Shown piece by piece: positions 22,901-31,134 of a stretch of DNA of 64,000 nt. Location: the NCBI RefSeq assembly GCF_002095465.1, contig NZ_MLFP01000001.1, positions 310,001 through 374,000 on the forward strand, read 5' to 3'. Position 1 is the stretch's first letter, and every line of letters starts with the position of its first letter. The notes under the pieces are model-generated. The model was given only the letters and a program-made list of their open reading frames with translations. It searched no databases and was not told the DNA's origin. Both the position numbers and the translations under genes were made by a program. Source of the DNA: Pantoea rodasii (GTDB taxonomy: Bacteria; Pseudomonadota; Gammaproteobacteria; Enterobacterales; Enterobacteriaceae).

Positions 22901-25900
22901 GCAGTGGAGCTTTATCACACCAACGTTGGCCGATGGTACTCATTCTATTTATGTCTCAAACGTTGCGGGCACCGACTCCCCAACCATCACCTTTACCATT
23001 GATACCATCGCACCAATCGCCGTAACCGATTTGGCCGCTGCCAATAACAATGGCGGCGCACCAGTTGCGATTGCCAATAACGGCATCACCAACGACAGCA
23101 CACCGCTGCTCACCGGTAACACGGAAGCCAACGGCATTGTCACCATCTATGACGGCAACACCGTAGTGGGTTCTACCACCGCCAGTGCCACGGGTGTGTG
23201 GAGCTTTATTTCGCCGACTCTGAGCCAGGGCGCACATACATTGAGCGTCACGGTGACGGATGCGGCGGGTAACGTAGGACCTCGTTCTTCTACGGTCAAC
23301 TTCACCATTGATAGCATTGCGCCGAATGCCACTACGCTGGTGGTCACTAATGACGCCAACGGCAACACGGTAGTGCCAAACAATGGTGCTACCAACGACA
23401 GCACCCCAACGCTGACGGGTACGGCGGAGGCCAACGGTCGTGTCTCTATTTACGATGGCACAACGCTGCTGGGCACGGCGATTGCCAGTGCCACAGGGGC
23501 ATGGACCTTCACCTCAACGGCACTGACTCAGGGCTCACATACGCTGAATGTCACCGTCACCGATGCGGCAGGCAACGTCAGTGGTACTACATCGTCAACC
23601 CTGGTGGTCGATACCACACCACCGGCTGCTGTCGCGGGGCTGGCGGCTGCTAACAATAACGGCAGTACGCCAGTGGCGATTGCCGCAGGCAGTAGCACCA
23701 ACGACAACACGCCAGCATTGAGTGGTACGGCGGAAGCGGGCAGCGTCGTCAGGATCTATGACGGCGTCACCTTGCTGGGTTCTGTCACTGCAAGCGGCAC
23801 GGGCGCGTGGAGTTACACCTCAACGCAACTGACTGACGGTTCACACACCATCAACGTGACGGCGACTGATGCGGCGGGCAACATCAGCCCGAATGCCTCA
23901 ATCACCTTTACCGTGGTGACCGGTGCGCCGAATCCGGTTGCGGGCCTGGTGGTCAACGACAACGTGGGCACTTCACAGGGGCCATTGACGAGTGGGTCAT
24001 CTACCGATGACAACACGCCAACCCTGAGCGGTACCGCAACGGCAGGCAACATCGTGGTGATCACTGAAGGCACTACCGTGCTCGGTTCGGTAGTCGTCGG
24101 CACGGGTGGAAGCTGGACCTTCACGACTGCAGCACTGAGTGAAGGATCGCATCCACTGAGTGTCACCGTCCGTGATGCGGCCGGTAACACCAGTACCGCC
24201 ACCAACTTCACGGTGGTGGTGGATACCGTGGCACCGGCGACCACATCACTGGTGGTCACCAACGATATCTCCACAGCGGTAATACCAAACGGTGGCGCGT
24301 CCAACGACACCACACCAACGCTGAGCGGTGTGGCAGAAGCTAACGGTCGCGTCTCCATTTACGATGGTACCAATTTAATCGGCACGGCGATTGCCAGCGG
24401 CACCGGGGCATGGACCTTCACCTCTACGGCACTGGCTACAGGCTCACATACGCTGAACGTCACGGTGACCGATGCGGCAGGTAACGTCAGTGGTACCACA
24501 TCATCTGTCGTAGTGATCGACACCACGCCTCCGGCGGCGGTATTGAACCTGGCTGCGGCTAATAACAACGGCAGTACGCCGATTGGGATTACCGCTGGCA
24601 GCAGCACCAACGACAACACGCCAGCCATCAGCGGTACGGCGGAAGCGGGCAGCGTGGTGAGAGTCTACGATGGCGGAACCTTGCTCGGTTCTGTTATCGC
24701 GGGCAGCACCGGTGTTTGGAGTCTCACATCCACCACGCTGGCTGACGGTAGCCACACCATCAATGTGACGGCGACCGATGCGGCGGGCAACATCAGCCCG
24801 AATGCCTCTATCACCTTCACAGTGGATACCGCTGCGCCTATCGCGGTCACTAACCTGGTGGTCACTAACGATGTCACCAGCACCACCGTGCCAAACGGCG
24901 GTTCGACCAACGACAACACGCCAACCCTCACCGGTACGGCTGAGGCGAACGCGATTGTCACGGTGTATGACGGCACAACGGTGCTGGGTTCCACCACCGC
25001 CAGCGGCACTGGCGCATGGAGCTTCATCAGCCCAACGTTGAGCAACGGTACCCATCCGCTGAGTGTGACGGTGAAAGATGCGGCCGGTAACGTCAGTCCG
25101 GCATCAACCACGGTTTCCGTGATTGTTGATACCGTGGCGCCAAATGCTTCAACGCTGGTGATCACCAACGACATCACTAATACCACAGTGCCGAACGGCG
25201 GATCGACCAATGACAGCACGCCAACCCTGAGCGGTACGGCGGAGATCGGCAGCATCGTCAGAATTTACGATGGCAGCACGCTGCTTACCTCAATCACGGT
25301 CGGCGCTTCAGGTAACTGGAACTACACCACCGCGGTTCTGAGCCAGGGTTCACACCCGATCAGCGTCACGGCAACGGATGCCGCAGGTAACATCAGCGGT
25401 ACCACCAGCGCCACGGTGACCGTCGATACCGTGATTCCGACCATCACTCTGGCGGCAGCCAATAACAACGGCAGTACGCAGGTAGCGATTGGCGCGGGTA
25501 CCAGCACCAACGACAACACGCCAGCACTGAGCGGCACCGCAGAAGCCAACAGCGTCGTCAAAATATTCGATGGCGGAGTGCAGATCGGTTCCGTGACGGC
25601 CAGCAGTACGGGCGCGTGGAGTTGGACTTCAACCACCCTGGGTGAAGGCGCGCACACCATCACGGCGACCGCGACCGATGCGGCGGGTAACGTCAGTCCT
25701 GCCGCTACTACCAACTTCACCGTGGACACAGTCGTCCCTAACACCGTCACCAACCTGGTGGTCACCAACGATGTCACCGCCACAGCGGTGCCAACCGGCG
25801 GTTCCACCAACGACAACACGCCAACTCTCTCCGGTACGGCTGAGGCGAACGCGATTGTCACGGTGTATGACGGCACGACGGTGCTGGGTTCTGTTACCGC

Positions 25901-27850
25901 TAGCGGCACCGGTACGTGGAGCTTTGTCAGTCCGGTATTGAGTAATGGTAGCCATCCACTGAATGTAACGGTGAAAGATGCGGCAGGTAACGTTAGCCCT
26001 GCATCGACGCCGGTCACCATCACCGTGGATACCGTGGCACCAAACACCTCAACGCTGGTGATCACCAACGATGTCACCAACACCACGGTAGCCAGCGGTG
26101 GTTCCACCAACGACACCACGCCAACGCTGAGCGGTACGGCGGAAGCGGGCAGTCGTGTGACCATCTATGACGGTACTAACGTGTTGGGAACCGCGATTGC
26201 CAGTGGCACCGGGGCATGGACCTTCACCACTGCAGTATTGACGCAAGGTTCACACCCTATCAGCGTATCGGTGACGGATGCGGCCGGTAACATCAGTGGC
26301 AGAACCAACGCCACGGTGGTTATCGACACCACACCTCCGACAGCGGTCACTTTGGTGGCGGCCAACAACAACGGCAGCACGGCGGTGACTATCCCGAACA
26401 ATGGGGTCACCAATGACAGCACGCCGCTGTTGAGCGGTACGGGTGAAGTTGGCGCGAAAGTCAGTATCTATGACGGCGCAGCGTTGTTGGGCACCACCAC
26501 GGTCGCCAGCAATGGTACCTGGAGCTTTATCTCCACCACGCTGAGCAACGGCAGCCATACGTTGAATGTCACTCAGACAGATGCGGCGGGCAACGTCAGC
26601 CCGAATGCATCGACTGTGATGACGATCGATACTGTGGCACCAGCAGCGGTCAACAACCTGGTGATCACTGATGATGTTGGCGCGAGTCAGGGACCGTTGG
26701 CCAATGGCGCAGTCACCGACGATGCGACACCGACCCTGAGCGGTACCGCAGAAGCGAATGCCATTGTGACCATTTACGATGGCACCACGGTGCTGGGTTC
26801 AGTCACTGCCAGCGGCACTGGTGCGTGGAGCTTCACCACCGCCACGCTTAGCAACGGTACCCATCCGTTGAGTGTCACCGTGACCGATGCAGCAGGTAAC
26901 AGCAGCGCAGCTTCGGCGACAGTCTCCATTACCGTGGATACCATCGCACCAGCGGCTTCTACGCTAGTAATTACCAATGATGTTACCAACACCACGGTGG
27001 CAAGCGGCGGTTACACCAATGACACCACGCCAACCCTGAGTGGTACAGCGGAAGTGGGCAGCAAAGTGTCCATCTACGATGGCAGCGCACTACTCGGCAC
27101 CCTCACCGTGGGCAGTGGTGGCACCTGGACCTACACCACGGCGGTATTGACGCAGGGTAGCCACCCGATCAACGTCACGGTGACGGATCCAGCGGGCAAT
27201 GTCAGCGGCACCACGTCAGCCACGGTGATTGTCGATAGCGTGGCACCAGCGGCAGTGACCAGTCTGGTTGCCGCGAACAATAACGGCAGCACGGCGGTGA
27301 CCATCCCGAACAACGGAGCCACCAACGACAGCACGCCATTGTTGACCGGTAGCGGTGAAGTGGGCGCTCGCGTCAATGTTTACGACGGCACCACGCTGCT
27401 CGGCACCACGACGGTAGGCAGTAACGGTACATGGAGCTTCATCTCCACCACGCTGACTAACGGCACGCACACCATCAACGTGACACAGACCGATGCGGCA
27501 GGTAACACCAGCCCAACGGCCACGACCACGCTGCGTGTGGATACCGTGGCACCAACGGCGAGTAGTCTGACCATTACCGACGATACCGGCACTGCGCCGG
27601 TGACGCTGGCCAATGGCGCTTACACCAAAGACACCACGCCAACGCTGAGCGGTACGGCGGAAGTGGGTGCGATTGTCACCATCTATGATGGCGCGACCGT
27701 TCTCGGTTCCCTGACCGTAGGCAGCACCGGAGCCTGGACTTACACCACGGCGGTGCTGGCAAACGGTACACATCCGCTAAGCACCACCGTTACGGATGCG
27801 GCCGGTAACATCAGTACCGGTAACACCACCGCCACGGTGAATATCGATAA
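12250..27850 (+). repeat. About 50 tandem ~305-bp repeats arranged in higher-order three-domain units
   Basis: The Ig-like repeat has a period of about 300-308 bp. Two zones show a second period of three repeats. Near 13.2-16.2 kb a distinctive domain (DDSGSTL..., THDSTPVLSGL) recurs at about 13,178, 14,095, 15,020 and 15,950. Near 23.3-27.5 kb a LVVTND/LVITND domain starting near 23,337 recurs at about 24,249, 25,156, 26,056 and 26,965. The middle zone (16.2-22.4 kb) is dominated by a VQLSND...GTxVPI domain. This pattern implies amplification by unequal recombination. Confidence 0.8.
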
Positions 27851-29606
27851 CGTGGCACCGGTGGCGGTAACCAATCTGGCGATTAACGCCGCCGGTACCA
27901 CCGTGACCGGTAATGGTGAGGTGGGGGATACCGTTACCGTGCGTGATGCGGGTGGCAACGCACTGGGCACGGCCATCGTGGGATCGGCGGGGACCTGGTC
28001 AGTGAGCTTGAGCACTGCGCAGACCACGGGGGCTTCGCTGTCGGTCATTCAGACCGACCTTGCAGGCAACGTCTCACCGTCTGCCGCGTTGACCGGCGCG
28101 ATTCGTATCGTGGCCGCCAACGATACCAATGAGGTGGATTTCAGTACCACCACACAAACGGTGAACAACGGCACCACCAGCGTCTCGCATGCGGCTCTGG
28201 CCACGGTGAACCTGGGGACTCTGCTGGGTGTTGGCGTTCTGTCTAACGGTAACGCTTATACCTTCAACGTAGGCACGGGTGATACGCGTTCGGTGGTATT
28301 GCACGGTTCGGTCGGTGGTATTGCGCTGGTATCGACTTACTCGCTGTATCTCTACCAGCAGAACACAGATGGTTCCTGGACACTGAAAAGCGTGACATCG
28401 AACTATCTGGCGACAACCTTGCTGTCGATTGGTACGCAAACCGGTGCCAACGTTACCTATAGCGGACTGGGCGCAGGCACCTATGCGGTAGTGATTGGTT
28501 CAAGTGGCGGTATTGCTCTGCTGCCAACCACCACCATCACCACGGTAACGGATACCACGCTGGATGCGGTCACTGTGTCCTCAACGGTGACAGGTAACCT
28601 GCTGACAAACGACACCAGTTCAGTGGCAGGCACGGTACCAACCGGTACTGCGGTCACCACGGTGTCGGGCAGTTCAGTCGCCGCGAGTGGTAACACGGTG
28701 ATCAATACCACTTACGGAACCCTGACCATCGATTCGCACGGTAACTATACCTACGTGCTGAAGGCGGGACTGGATGTCGGTAGCTTGCCAGCAACGGATT
28801 CCTTCACCTACTCGGTGAGGGACTCGAGTGGTGCGGTCACCTCTGCGTCCTTGACGGTCACCTTGCATAACGGTGCGGCAACGTCGCTGACGGTGAACAG
28901 CCTGCTGGCGGAAACCACCTCAACCGGCGATCACGATGCCAGCGGCAGTATCTACAGCGATTCAACGACGCATACCGGAACCTTGAGTATCACTAATGAA
29001 CACGGTGATATCACCACGGTGCACAGTGTGGGTACGACTTCGATTGCTGGAGACTATGGTGTGCTGAGTATTGCCGCCAACGGTAGCTACACCTACAACC
29101 TGAATGCGAATGTGGATGGACAGAGCATTCTGCATAAAGAGGTGTTCAGTTACACGCTGGCCGCGACCGATGGCACCATTACTACGCACTCGTTCACCAT
29201 CGACCTGCATCCAACCATCACAGGAACGGCGGGGGCTGACACCCTTACCGGCGGTGCCTACAACGATACCATCACTACCGGTACCGGTGCGGACACCCTT
29301 GTCTACCACTTGTTGGCGAGTGCAGATTCCACTGGCGGCAACGGTCACGATACCTGGACCGACTTTAATGTTGCGCAAGGCGACAAAGTTGACATCAGTA
29401 GCTTGCTAATTGGCTGGAATGATTCCACAAGTAATATTAATGATTTCGTGAAAGTGGATCATACTTCAGATGGCAGCACCGTACTTTCAATTGACCGTGA
29501 TGGTACCGGAACGGGTTACAGCAGTACCCAGTTGATTACGCTGGAAGGCGTCAACGTTTCACTGGAGGAATTGCTGCAGCAACCGCACCAAAACACCACG
29601 GCTTAA
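13920..29606 (+). CDS. Giant BapA/LapA-type adhesin, main fragment (Ig-like repeat stalk and type I secretion signal)
   Basis: 5,228-residue reading frame. It comprises about 45 Ig-like repeats of roughly 100 residues to about 27,840. A distinct C-terminal region follows: a beta-rich BapA-like segment (VDFSTTTQTVNNG, GIGTYAV-like GAGTYAVVIGSS), two VCBS/cadherin-like segments (YGTLTIDSHGNYTY, YGVLSIAANGSYTY), one RTX-like motif (GTAGADTLTGGAYNDTITTGTGADTL) and a type I secretion target ending DKVDISSLLIGW...LEELLQ. With the two upstream fragments the protein would be about 5,965 residues and over 0.5 MDa. It is exported in one step by the three downstream gene products. The likely role is surface attachment and biofilm formation. 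The long minus-strand ORFs across this gene are shadows of its biased repeats. Confidence 0.93.
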   Translation: MKVYDGTTLLGSVAADGDGNWSFTTPTLSNGAHTLSVTVTDAAGNVSPATTGFGLTVEAGVPPTTSTLQVTDDSGSTLKVLPDGSSTHDKTPVLSGLAAAGDIITLYNGTVVIGSTTAGTDGQWSFTPATLADGAYSFHAVATDSTGNPTNSVTINITIDSVAPAAAGDLQLSNNNGSTVTPIAAGGTTSDNTPVLSGTAEAGSTVTVRDGDNVLGTVTVGSNGSWSFTSPALGEGNHSLTTTVTDAAGNTGPASSPIAVTVDTTPPAAVSGLVVTDNVGDSQGELTSGAITDDNTPTLSGTGEPNALLSIYDGTTLLGNATVGVDGTWSFTTPSLSNGSHSFTITATDAAGNVGPASPPFIVDIEANLPTASDSLEVIDDNGNTVEPLVDGASTNDPTPVIIGSASAGNIITLYDGNQLLGSTTAGSNGQWSFRTGILSDGPHAIHGTITDAAGNVTDTVTINITVDTIAPDAVSGLQVTNDAGNTSVPITAGSVTSDASPVLSGSAEAGSVVTIRDGNTVLGSVAVGSNGNWSFTSPTLGDGSHSLTATVTDVAGNSSPATTPVTFTVDTTAPAAASGLVVTDDVGTSTGALTSGATTDDSTPTLSGTAEAGSIVKVYDGSTLLGSASVGTDGNWNFTPASPLTNGQHNLTTTVTDAAGNVSPASPAFTVNIDAGVPATNELIVVADDSGSTIVQLTDNSSTHDSTPVLSGLAGAGDLITIYNGTTVLGSVTAGSNGQWNFTPTTLVDGTYAFHATATNPTTGVVTDTPTINVTIDTVAPAAPTDVGLTNGDGDPIPSGSSTNTNTPTLEGSGEPGGTVTITDGTTVIGTTTVGDDGTWTYTTPTLSDGNHSLTTTVTDPAGNTGPASTAVTVTVDTQPPAAAGNLQLSNDGGTPIVAGTSTNDNTPTLNGTAEPGSTVTVSDGGTVLGTATTGSDGTWSFTPTDPLDDGSHSLTTTVTDPAGNTGPVSTPVIVTVDTAAPAVATGVQLSNDSSGTAVPITNGTTNDTTPVLSGRAEPGSTVNVSDNGTVIGSTTVGNDGNWSFTPTSPLGDGSHSLTTTVTDPAGNTGAATTPITVTVDTTIPAAPGGVALSNDESGTAVPITSGTATNDATPVLSGSAAAGSTITVSDGGTVLGTVVVGAGGTWSFTPTDPLGEGNHSITATTTSPAGNTSGPSTPIVITVDTTAPGAAIGLQLNNDTSGTPVPITAGGTTNDTTPVLSGTAEPGSTVTVSDNGTELGTAIVGSNGSWSFTPTTPLETGPHSLTTTVTDPAGNTGVASTAIAFNVDTTQPDPASGLVLNNDITGTPVPITNGATNDTTPVLTGSAEAGSTVTVLDGTTVLGSVVVGSGGTWSFTTPALSQGEHSLTTTVTSPIGNVSDASAPIVVNVDTQAPASAGGLQFTTDDGTPIATGGSTSDTTPTLSGTAEVGSTVTISEGTTVLGSVVVGSGGTWSFTPTTPLEEGSHSLTTVVTDPAGNSSAPTSEVIVIVDSTSPGEVGNLQLSDDSTGVAVPITAGSATNDATPVLSGTAEAGSIVTVSDNGSVLGTAIVGSDGNWSFTPTTALGDGPHSLTTIVTDATGNAGPASPAFEFSVDTIAPEAANAVVLNNNNGNTDIPITNNGATNDTTPVLSGTAEEGSIITVRDGDTVLGTVLVTDEGTWSFTSPALSQGSHSLTATVTDAAGNSSAPSTAITFTVDTQAPNTAGAVQLSNDTSGTPVPIAAGSVTNDNTPVLSGTAEVGTTVTILDGSNVLGTVVVGTGGTWTFTPALVLGEGAHSITTTVTDAAGNVSAPSAAIGFTVDSSPPATPVVTSLSNNNGGTAVVFTAGSTTNDSTPVIRGTGEIGATVTISDGSTVLGTAIVGTNGIWRFEPTTALGQGSHTLTVTATDTAGNSSAPSAGITFNVDTIAPNAINDLVAKDDAGNTLTGVTNDSTPSLSGTAEVGSIIKVYDGTTLIGSTQAGTGGAWNFTTQTLTDGAHTLTATATDTAGNVSAAGNAVTVTVDTSIPLTPDFVVNNNDVDPVVPVANNGYTNDNTPVLSGTATANSVVTIYDGSTAIGSVTANAQGGWSFTTAALDDGAHPLTITVTDSAGNVSPASSVVTVNVDTVVPDVAQGVTVNNNAGSTLVPIVADGATNDTTPQLTGSAEVGSIVRIYDGTDEIGSVLVGSTGNWSYTTDPLPQGEHNLSVTVTDAAGNISGNSPTLTFTVDSEAPNAATGLALANNNSGTDVPIANNGTTNDNTPVLSGTAEANSTIIVSDGLTVLGTATAGSNGAWSFSPTLTDGTHNLSVVVQDAAGNTSPASTTVTVTVDTVAPSAVTELTLTNNIGGGSVNIPDGGLTNDSTPVLGGNGEVGSIITISDASGVLGSTTVGTGGTWSFTPATALADGSHTFSISASDAAGNVSGTATISAVIDATPPAIPGAIVATNDDGTTPVVIGSNTITNDNTPFLTGTGDAGSIIKIYNGTVELGSTAVGGNGQWSFSVPTLADTTYTLTATATDAAGNVSQASTPITFTVDATPPDTPTLVVTNDITSAVVANNGLTNDSTPSLSGNAEASSLVTIYDGTTVIGSTTATSGGTWSFTSPTLTDGSHTLTVTVTDEVGNVSTSGATIVRVDATPPQPASELLLQNNNGAPETTIPNGGTTSDNTPAISGTAEANAIVRVYDGTTLVGSTTAGTDGSWSITTSALSNAAHTLNVTVTDAAGNVSAESSVSLTVDNTTPAEVLTFAIYNNANTTPVEVANNGFSNDNTPVLRGTGVAGTTINIIIDGVQVATTTVASNGVWRYETAVEGDGPHTYAVSVTNAAGTTGPLTTPIEITIDTSAPATVSTLVVSDNEGGSTGDLTSGQTTDDNTPIFTGSAEASSTVSIYDGTTLLGTATATGGTWTFTPPEGLSNGNHSFTFTVTDQAGNVSAASSPAFTLNIEAGLPTTSSTLVITDDSGSMPVTLADGANTKDNTLVLTGAATTGDVIIIHDTSGTGTVLGSAVVDANGQWSFITPTLADGTHSIYVSNVAGTDSPTITFTIDTIAPIAVTDLAAANNNGGAPVAIANNGITNDSTPLLTGNTEANGIVTIYDGNTVVGSTTASATGVWSFISPTLSQGAHTLSVTVTDAAGNVGPRSSTVNFTIDSIAPNATTLVVTNDANGNTVVPNNGATNDSTPTLTGTAEANGRVSIYDGTTLLGTAIASATGAWTFTSTALTQGSHTLNVTVTDAAGNVSGTTSSTLVVDTTPPAAVAGLAAANNNGSTPVAIAAGSSTNDNTPALSGTAEAGSVVRIYDGVTLLGSVTASGTGAWSYTSTQLTDGSHTINVTATDAAGNISPNASITFTVVTGAPNPVAGLVVNDNVGTSQGPLTSGSSTDDNTPTLSGTATAGNIVVITEGTTVLGSVVVGTGGSWTFTTAALSEGSHPLSVTVRDAAGNTSTATNFTVVVDTVAPATTSLVVTNDISTAVIPNGGASNDTTPTLSGVAEANGRVSIYDGTNLIGTAIASGTGAWTFTSTALATGSHTLNVTVTDAAGNVSGTTSSVVVIDTTPPAAVLNLAAANNNGSTPIGITAGSSTNDNTPAISGTAEAGSVVRVYDGGTLLGSVIAGSTGVWSLTSTTLADGSHTINVTATDAAGNISPNASITFTVDTAAPIAVTNLVVTNDVTSTTVPNGGSTNDNTPTLTGTAEANAIVTVYDGTTVLGSTTASGTGAWSFISPTLSNGTHPLSVTVKDAAGNVSPASTTVSVIVDTVAPNASTLVITNDITNTTVPNGGSTNDSTPTLSGTAEIGSIVRIYDGSTLLTSITVGASGNWNYTTAVLSQGSHPISVTATDAAGNISGTTSATVTVDTVIPTITLAAANNNGSTQVAIGAGTSTNDNTPALSGTAEANSVVKIFDGGVQIGSVTASSTGAWSWTSTTLGEGAHTITATATDAAGNVSPAATTNFTVDTVVPNTVTNLVVTNDVTATAVPTGGSTNDNTPTLSGTAEANAIVTVYDGTTVLGSVTASGTGTWSFVSPVLSNGSHPLNVTVKDAAGNVSPASTPVTITVDTVAPNTSTLVITNDVTNTTVASGGSTNDTTPTLSGTAEAGSRVTIYDGTNVLGTAIASGTGAWTFTTAVLTQGSHPISVSVTDAAGNISGRTNATVVIDTTPPTAVTLVAANNNGSTAVTIPNNGVTNDSTPLLSGTGEVGAKVSIYDGAALLGTTTVASNGTWSFISTTLSNGSHTLNVTQTDAAGNVSPNASTVMTIDTVAPAAVNNLVITDDVGASQGPLANGAVTDDATPTLSGTAEANAIVTIYDGTTVLGSVTASGTGAWSFTTATLSNGTHPLSVTVTDAAGNSSAASATVSITVDTIAPAASTLVITNDVTNTTVASGGYTNDTTPTLSGTAEVGSKVSIYDGSALLGTLTVGSGGTWTYTTAVLTQGSHPINVTVTDPAGNVSGTTSATVIVDSVAPAAVTSLVAANNNGSTAVTIPNNGATNDSTPLLTGSGEVGARVNVYDGTTLLGTTTVGSNGTWSFISTTLTNGTHTINVTQTDAAGNTSPTATTTLRVDTVAPTASSLTITDDTGTAPVTLANGAYTKDTTPTLSGTAEVGAIVTIYDGATVLGSLTVGSTGAWTYTTAVLANGTHPLSTTVTDAAGNISTGNTTATVNIDNVAPVAVTNLAINAAGTTVTGNGEVGDTVTVRDAGGNALGTAIVGSAGTWSVSLSTAQTTGASLSVIQTDLAGNVSPSAALTGAIRIVAANDTNEVDFSTTTQTVNNGTTSVSHAALATVNLGTLLGVGVLSNGNAYTFNVGTGDTRSVVLHGSVGGIALVSTYSLYLYQQNTDGSWTLKSVTSNYLATTLLSIGTQTGANVTYSGLGAGTYAVVIGSSGGIALLPTTTITTVTDTTLDAVTVSSTVTGNLLTNDTSSVAGTVPTGTAVTTVSGSSVAASGNTVINTTYGTLTIDSHGNYTYVLKAGLDVGSLPATDSFTYSVRDSSGAVTSASLTVTLHNGAATSLTVNSLLAETTSTGDHDASGSIYSDSTTHTGTLSITNEHGDITTVHSVGTTSIAGDYGVLSIAANGSYTYNLNANVDGQSILHKEVFSYTLAATDGTITTHSFTIDLHPTITGTAGADTLTGGAYNDTITTGTGADTLVYHLLASADSTGGNGHDTWTDFNVAQGDKVDISSLLIGWNDSTSNINDFVKVDHTSDGSTVLSIDRDGTGTGYSSTQLITLEGVNVSLEELLQQPHQNTTA

Positions 29607-29682
29607 CGGTGTAAATCAAGCAGGGAAGCATTATGGGCACAGGGATGTGCCCCTTTCTTTGTTACTGACTGGTGGATTATCG

Positions 29683-31134
29683 ATGGATTTGATGCAATCA
29701 GGCGCTCCAACTCGCCGTAACTCTAAGCTCAGCGTCTTCTGTGCGGGCATCGCTTTATTTCATTGTTCTCAACTTATGGCTGCCAGTGACGCGATCACCG
29801 CGGCAGGCACCATTACTTCAACAGGGCTGGCACAACAGCAGGATCTGCCCTCGTTAACCGGAGAAGTGGCCGAGCCCGCTTTGGCCAATGTTCCGGACTC
29901 CTTAACCATCAATCAGGCAGTACAACGCGCTATCCAGTGGCATCCCGATATCGCACAGTCGGTGGGAAAAATGCTGGAGCAGGCCAATCAGGTGGATGTG
30001 GCGAAAGCCAAATATTATCCGCAGGTTAGCGGCGGCATGAACAACGGTTACAGTAATGCCTATACCGAAAAAGGCTTTAGCCCATCGTTCGTGCTATCGG
30101 TTTCACAGATGTTGTATGACTTCGGCAAAGTCAGCAGTTCGGTACGTTCCGCCGAGGCAGGCGTGGCGATGGAACAAGCCAATGTGCTGGTGAGTATTGA
30201 TACCGTGGCCCACGATACGGCTTCCGCGCTGGTGGAAGTGCAGGGCTATCAGCAGTTGGTCAAGATTGCACGGCAGCAGCTGGACTCGCTGAGTAAAATT
30301 GGCGATCTGGCACGACAGCGTAATGACGAGGGCGCCGCCTCGCTTTCCGATGCTACGCAAACCGATGCGCGTATCGAAGGCGCACGTACTACCCTGATCC
30401 AGTATCAGGCTAACCTTAATCGCTGGCGTGCCACGCTGGCGACCTATCTGGGCTGGCCGCTGGTGAAGAAAGTGAACGATGATTTCCCGGTCAATCTGAC
30501 GCGTTCGTGCGCGGTAGGAAAAGCCGATGACAAACTCAACCCAGCGGTACTCTCAGCCTGGGCGCAGGCCAACCAGGCACAAGCTAAGTTGGATAACGCC
30601 AATGCGCAAAACCTGCCGACCATCTCACTGGAGCCGCAGGTTACCCACTATCTCAACAACCACTATTCCGGCAGTGAAACACTGGATCGCACTCAATATC
30701 AGGCCTTCGTCAAAGTAGAAATGCCGATTTATCAGGGCGGCGGGATCACCGCTGCGCGCGATGCGGCGGCGAATGCGGTACTGGCGGCGAATGCAGCAGT
30801 GAACTCGGCGCGGCTTAAAGCACGGCAACAGCTGAGTGAATCTCAGACGCAAGCGCTCAGCCTGTCGCAGAGCCTGGCGATTATGGCGCGGCAACAGACG
30901 CTGGGTGAGAAAACTCAGCAGCTCTATCAAGACCAATATCTGCAACTCGGCACCCGTCCTTTACTGGATGTGCTCAACGCCGAGCAGGAGGTATTCCAGA
31001 CGCGATTAACGCTGCAACAGACCATCAGCCAATTACGAACGCTGCAGCTTGACTGCTTATACAGCACCGGGCACATCCGGTCGGCGTTCGCGTTGAATAA
31101 TCAGCGGATCCAGAATGTGGAGATCCAGCCATGA
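29683..31134 (+). CDS. TolC-family outer-membrane channel of the adhesin type I secretion system
   Basis: LapE/BapB-type outer-membrane efflux protein. Start taken at ATG (MDLMQSGAPTRR); a GTG 12 codons upstream is possible. An N-terminal hydrophobic segment ending QLMAAS suggests a signal peptide. The TolC-like repeats are visible: SLTINQAVQRAIQWHPDI and YPQVSGG... then YDFGKVSSSVRSAEAG, and in the second half KLDNANAQNLPTISLEPQ and PIYQGGGITAARDAAANAV. 483 residues. It follows the adhesin by 76 bp and overlaps the ABC gene by 4 bp (ATGA). Confidence 0.92.
   Translation: MDLMQSGAPTRRNSKLSVFCAGIALFHCSQLMAASDAITAAGTITSTGLAQQQDLPSLTGEVAEPALANVPDSLTINQAVQRAIQWHPDIAQSVGKMLEQANQVDVAKAKYYPQVSGGMNNGYSNAYTEKGFSPSFVLSVSQMLYDFGKVSSSVRSAEAGVAMEQANVLVSIDTVAHDTASALVEVQGYQQLVKIARQQLDSLSKIGDLARQRNDEGAASLSDATQTDARIEGARTTLIQYQANLNRWRATLATYLGWPLVKKVNDDFPVNLTRSCAVGKADDKLNPAVLSAWAQANQAQAKLDNANAQNLPTISLEPQVTHYLNNHYSGSETLDRTQYQAFVKVEMPIYQGGGITAARDAAANAVLAANAAVNSARLKARQQLSESQTQALSLSQSLAIMARQQTLGEKTQQLYQDQYLQLGTRPLLDVLNAEQEVFQTRLTLQQTISQLRTLQLDCLYSTGHIRSAFALNNQRIQNVEIQP

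Noticed and set aside
12250-27850. CRISPR-like array because of regular spacing
   Set aside because: The period is about 305 bp, coding and degenerate, with no short identical repeats or unique spacers and no cas genes.
12390-28868. Long minus-strand ORFs opposite the adhesin (for example 16445-18088, 547 codons)
   Set aside because: Their predicted proteins are low-complexity mirrors of the repeat codons (Thr/Pro/Val/Leu/Ser-rich), recur at every repeat and lack ribosome sites.
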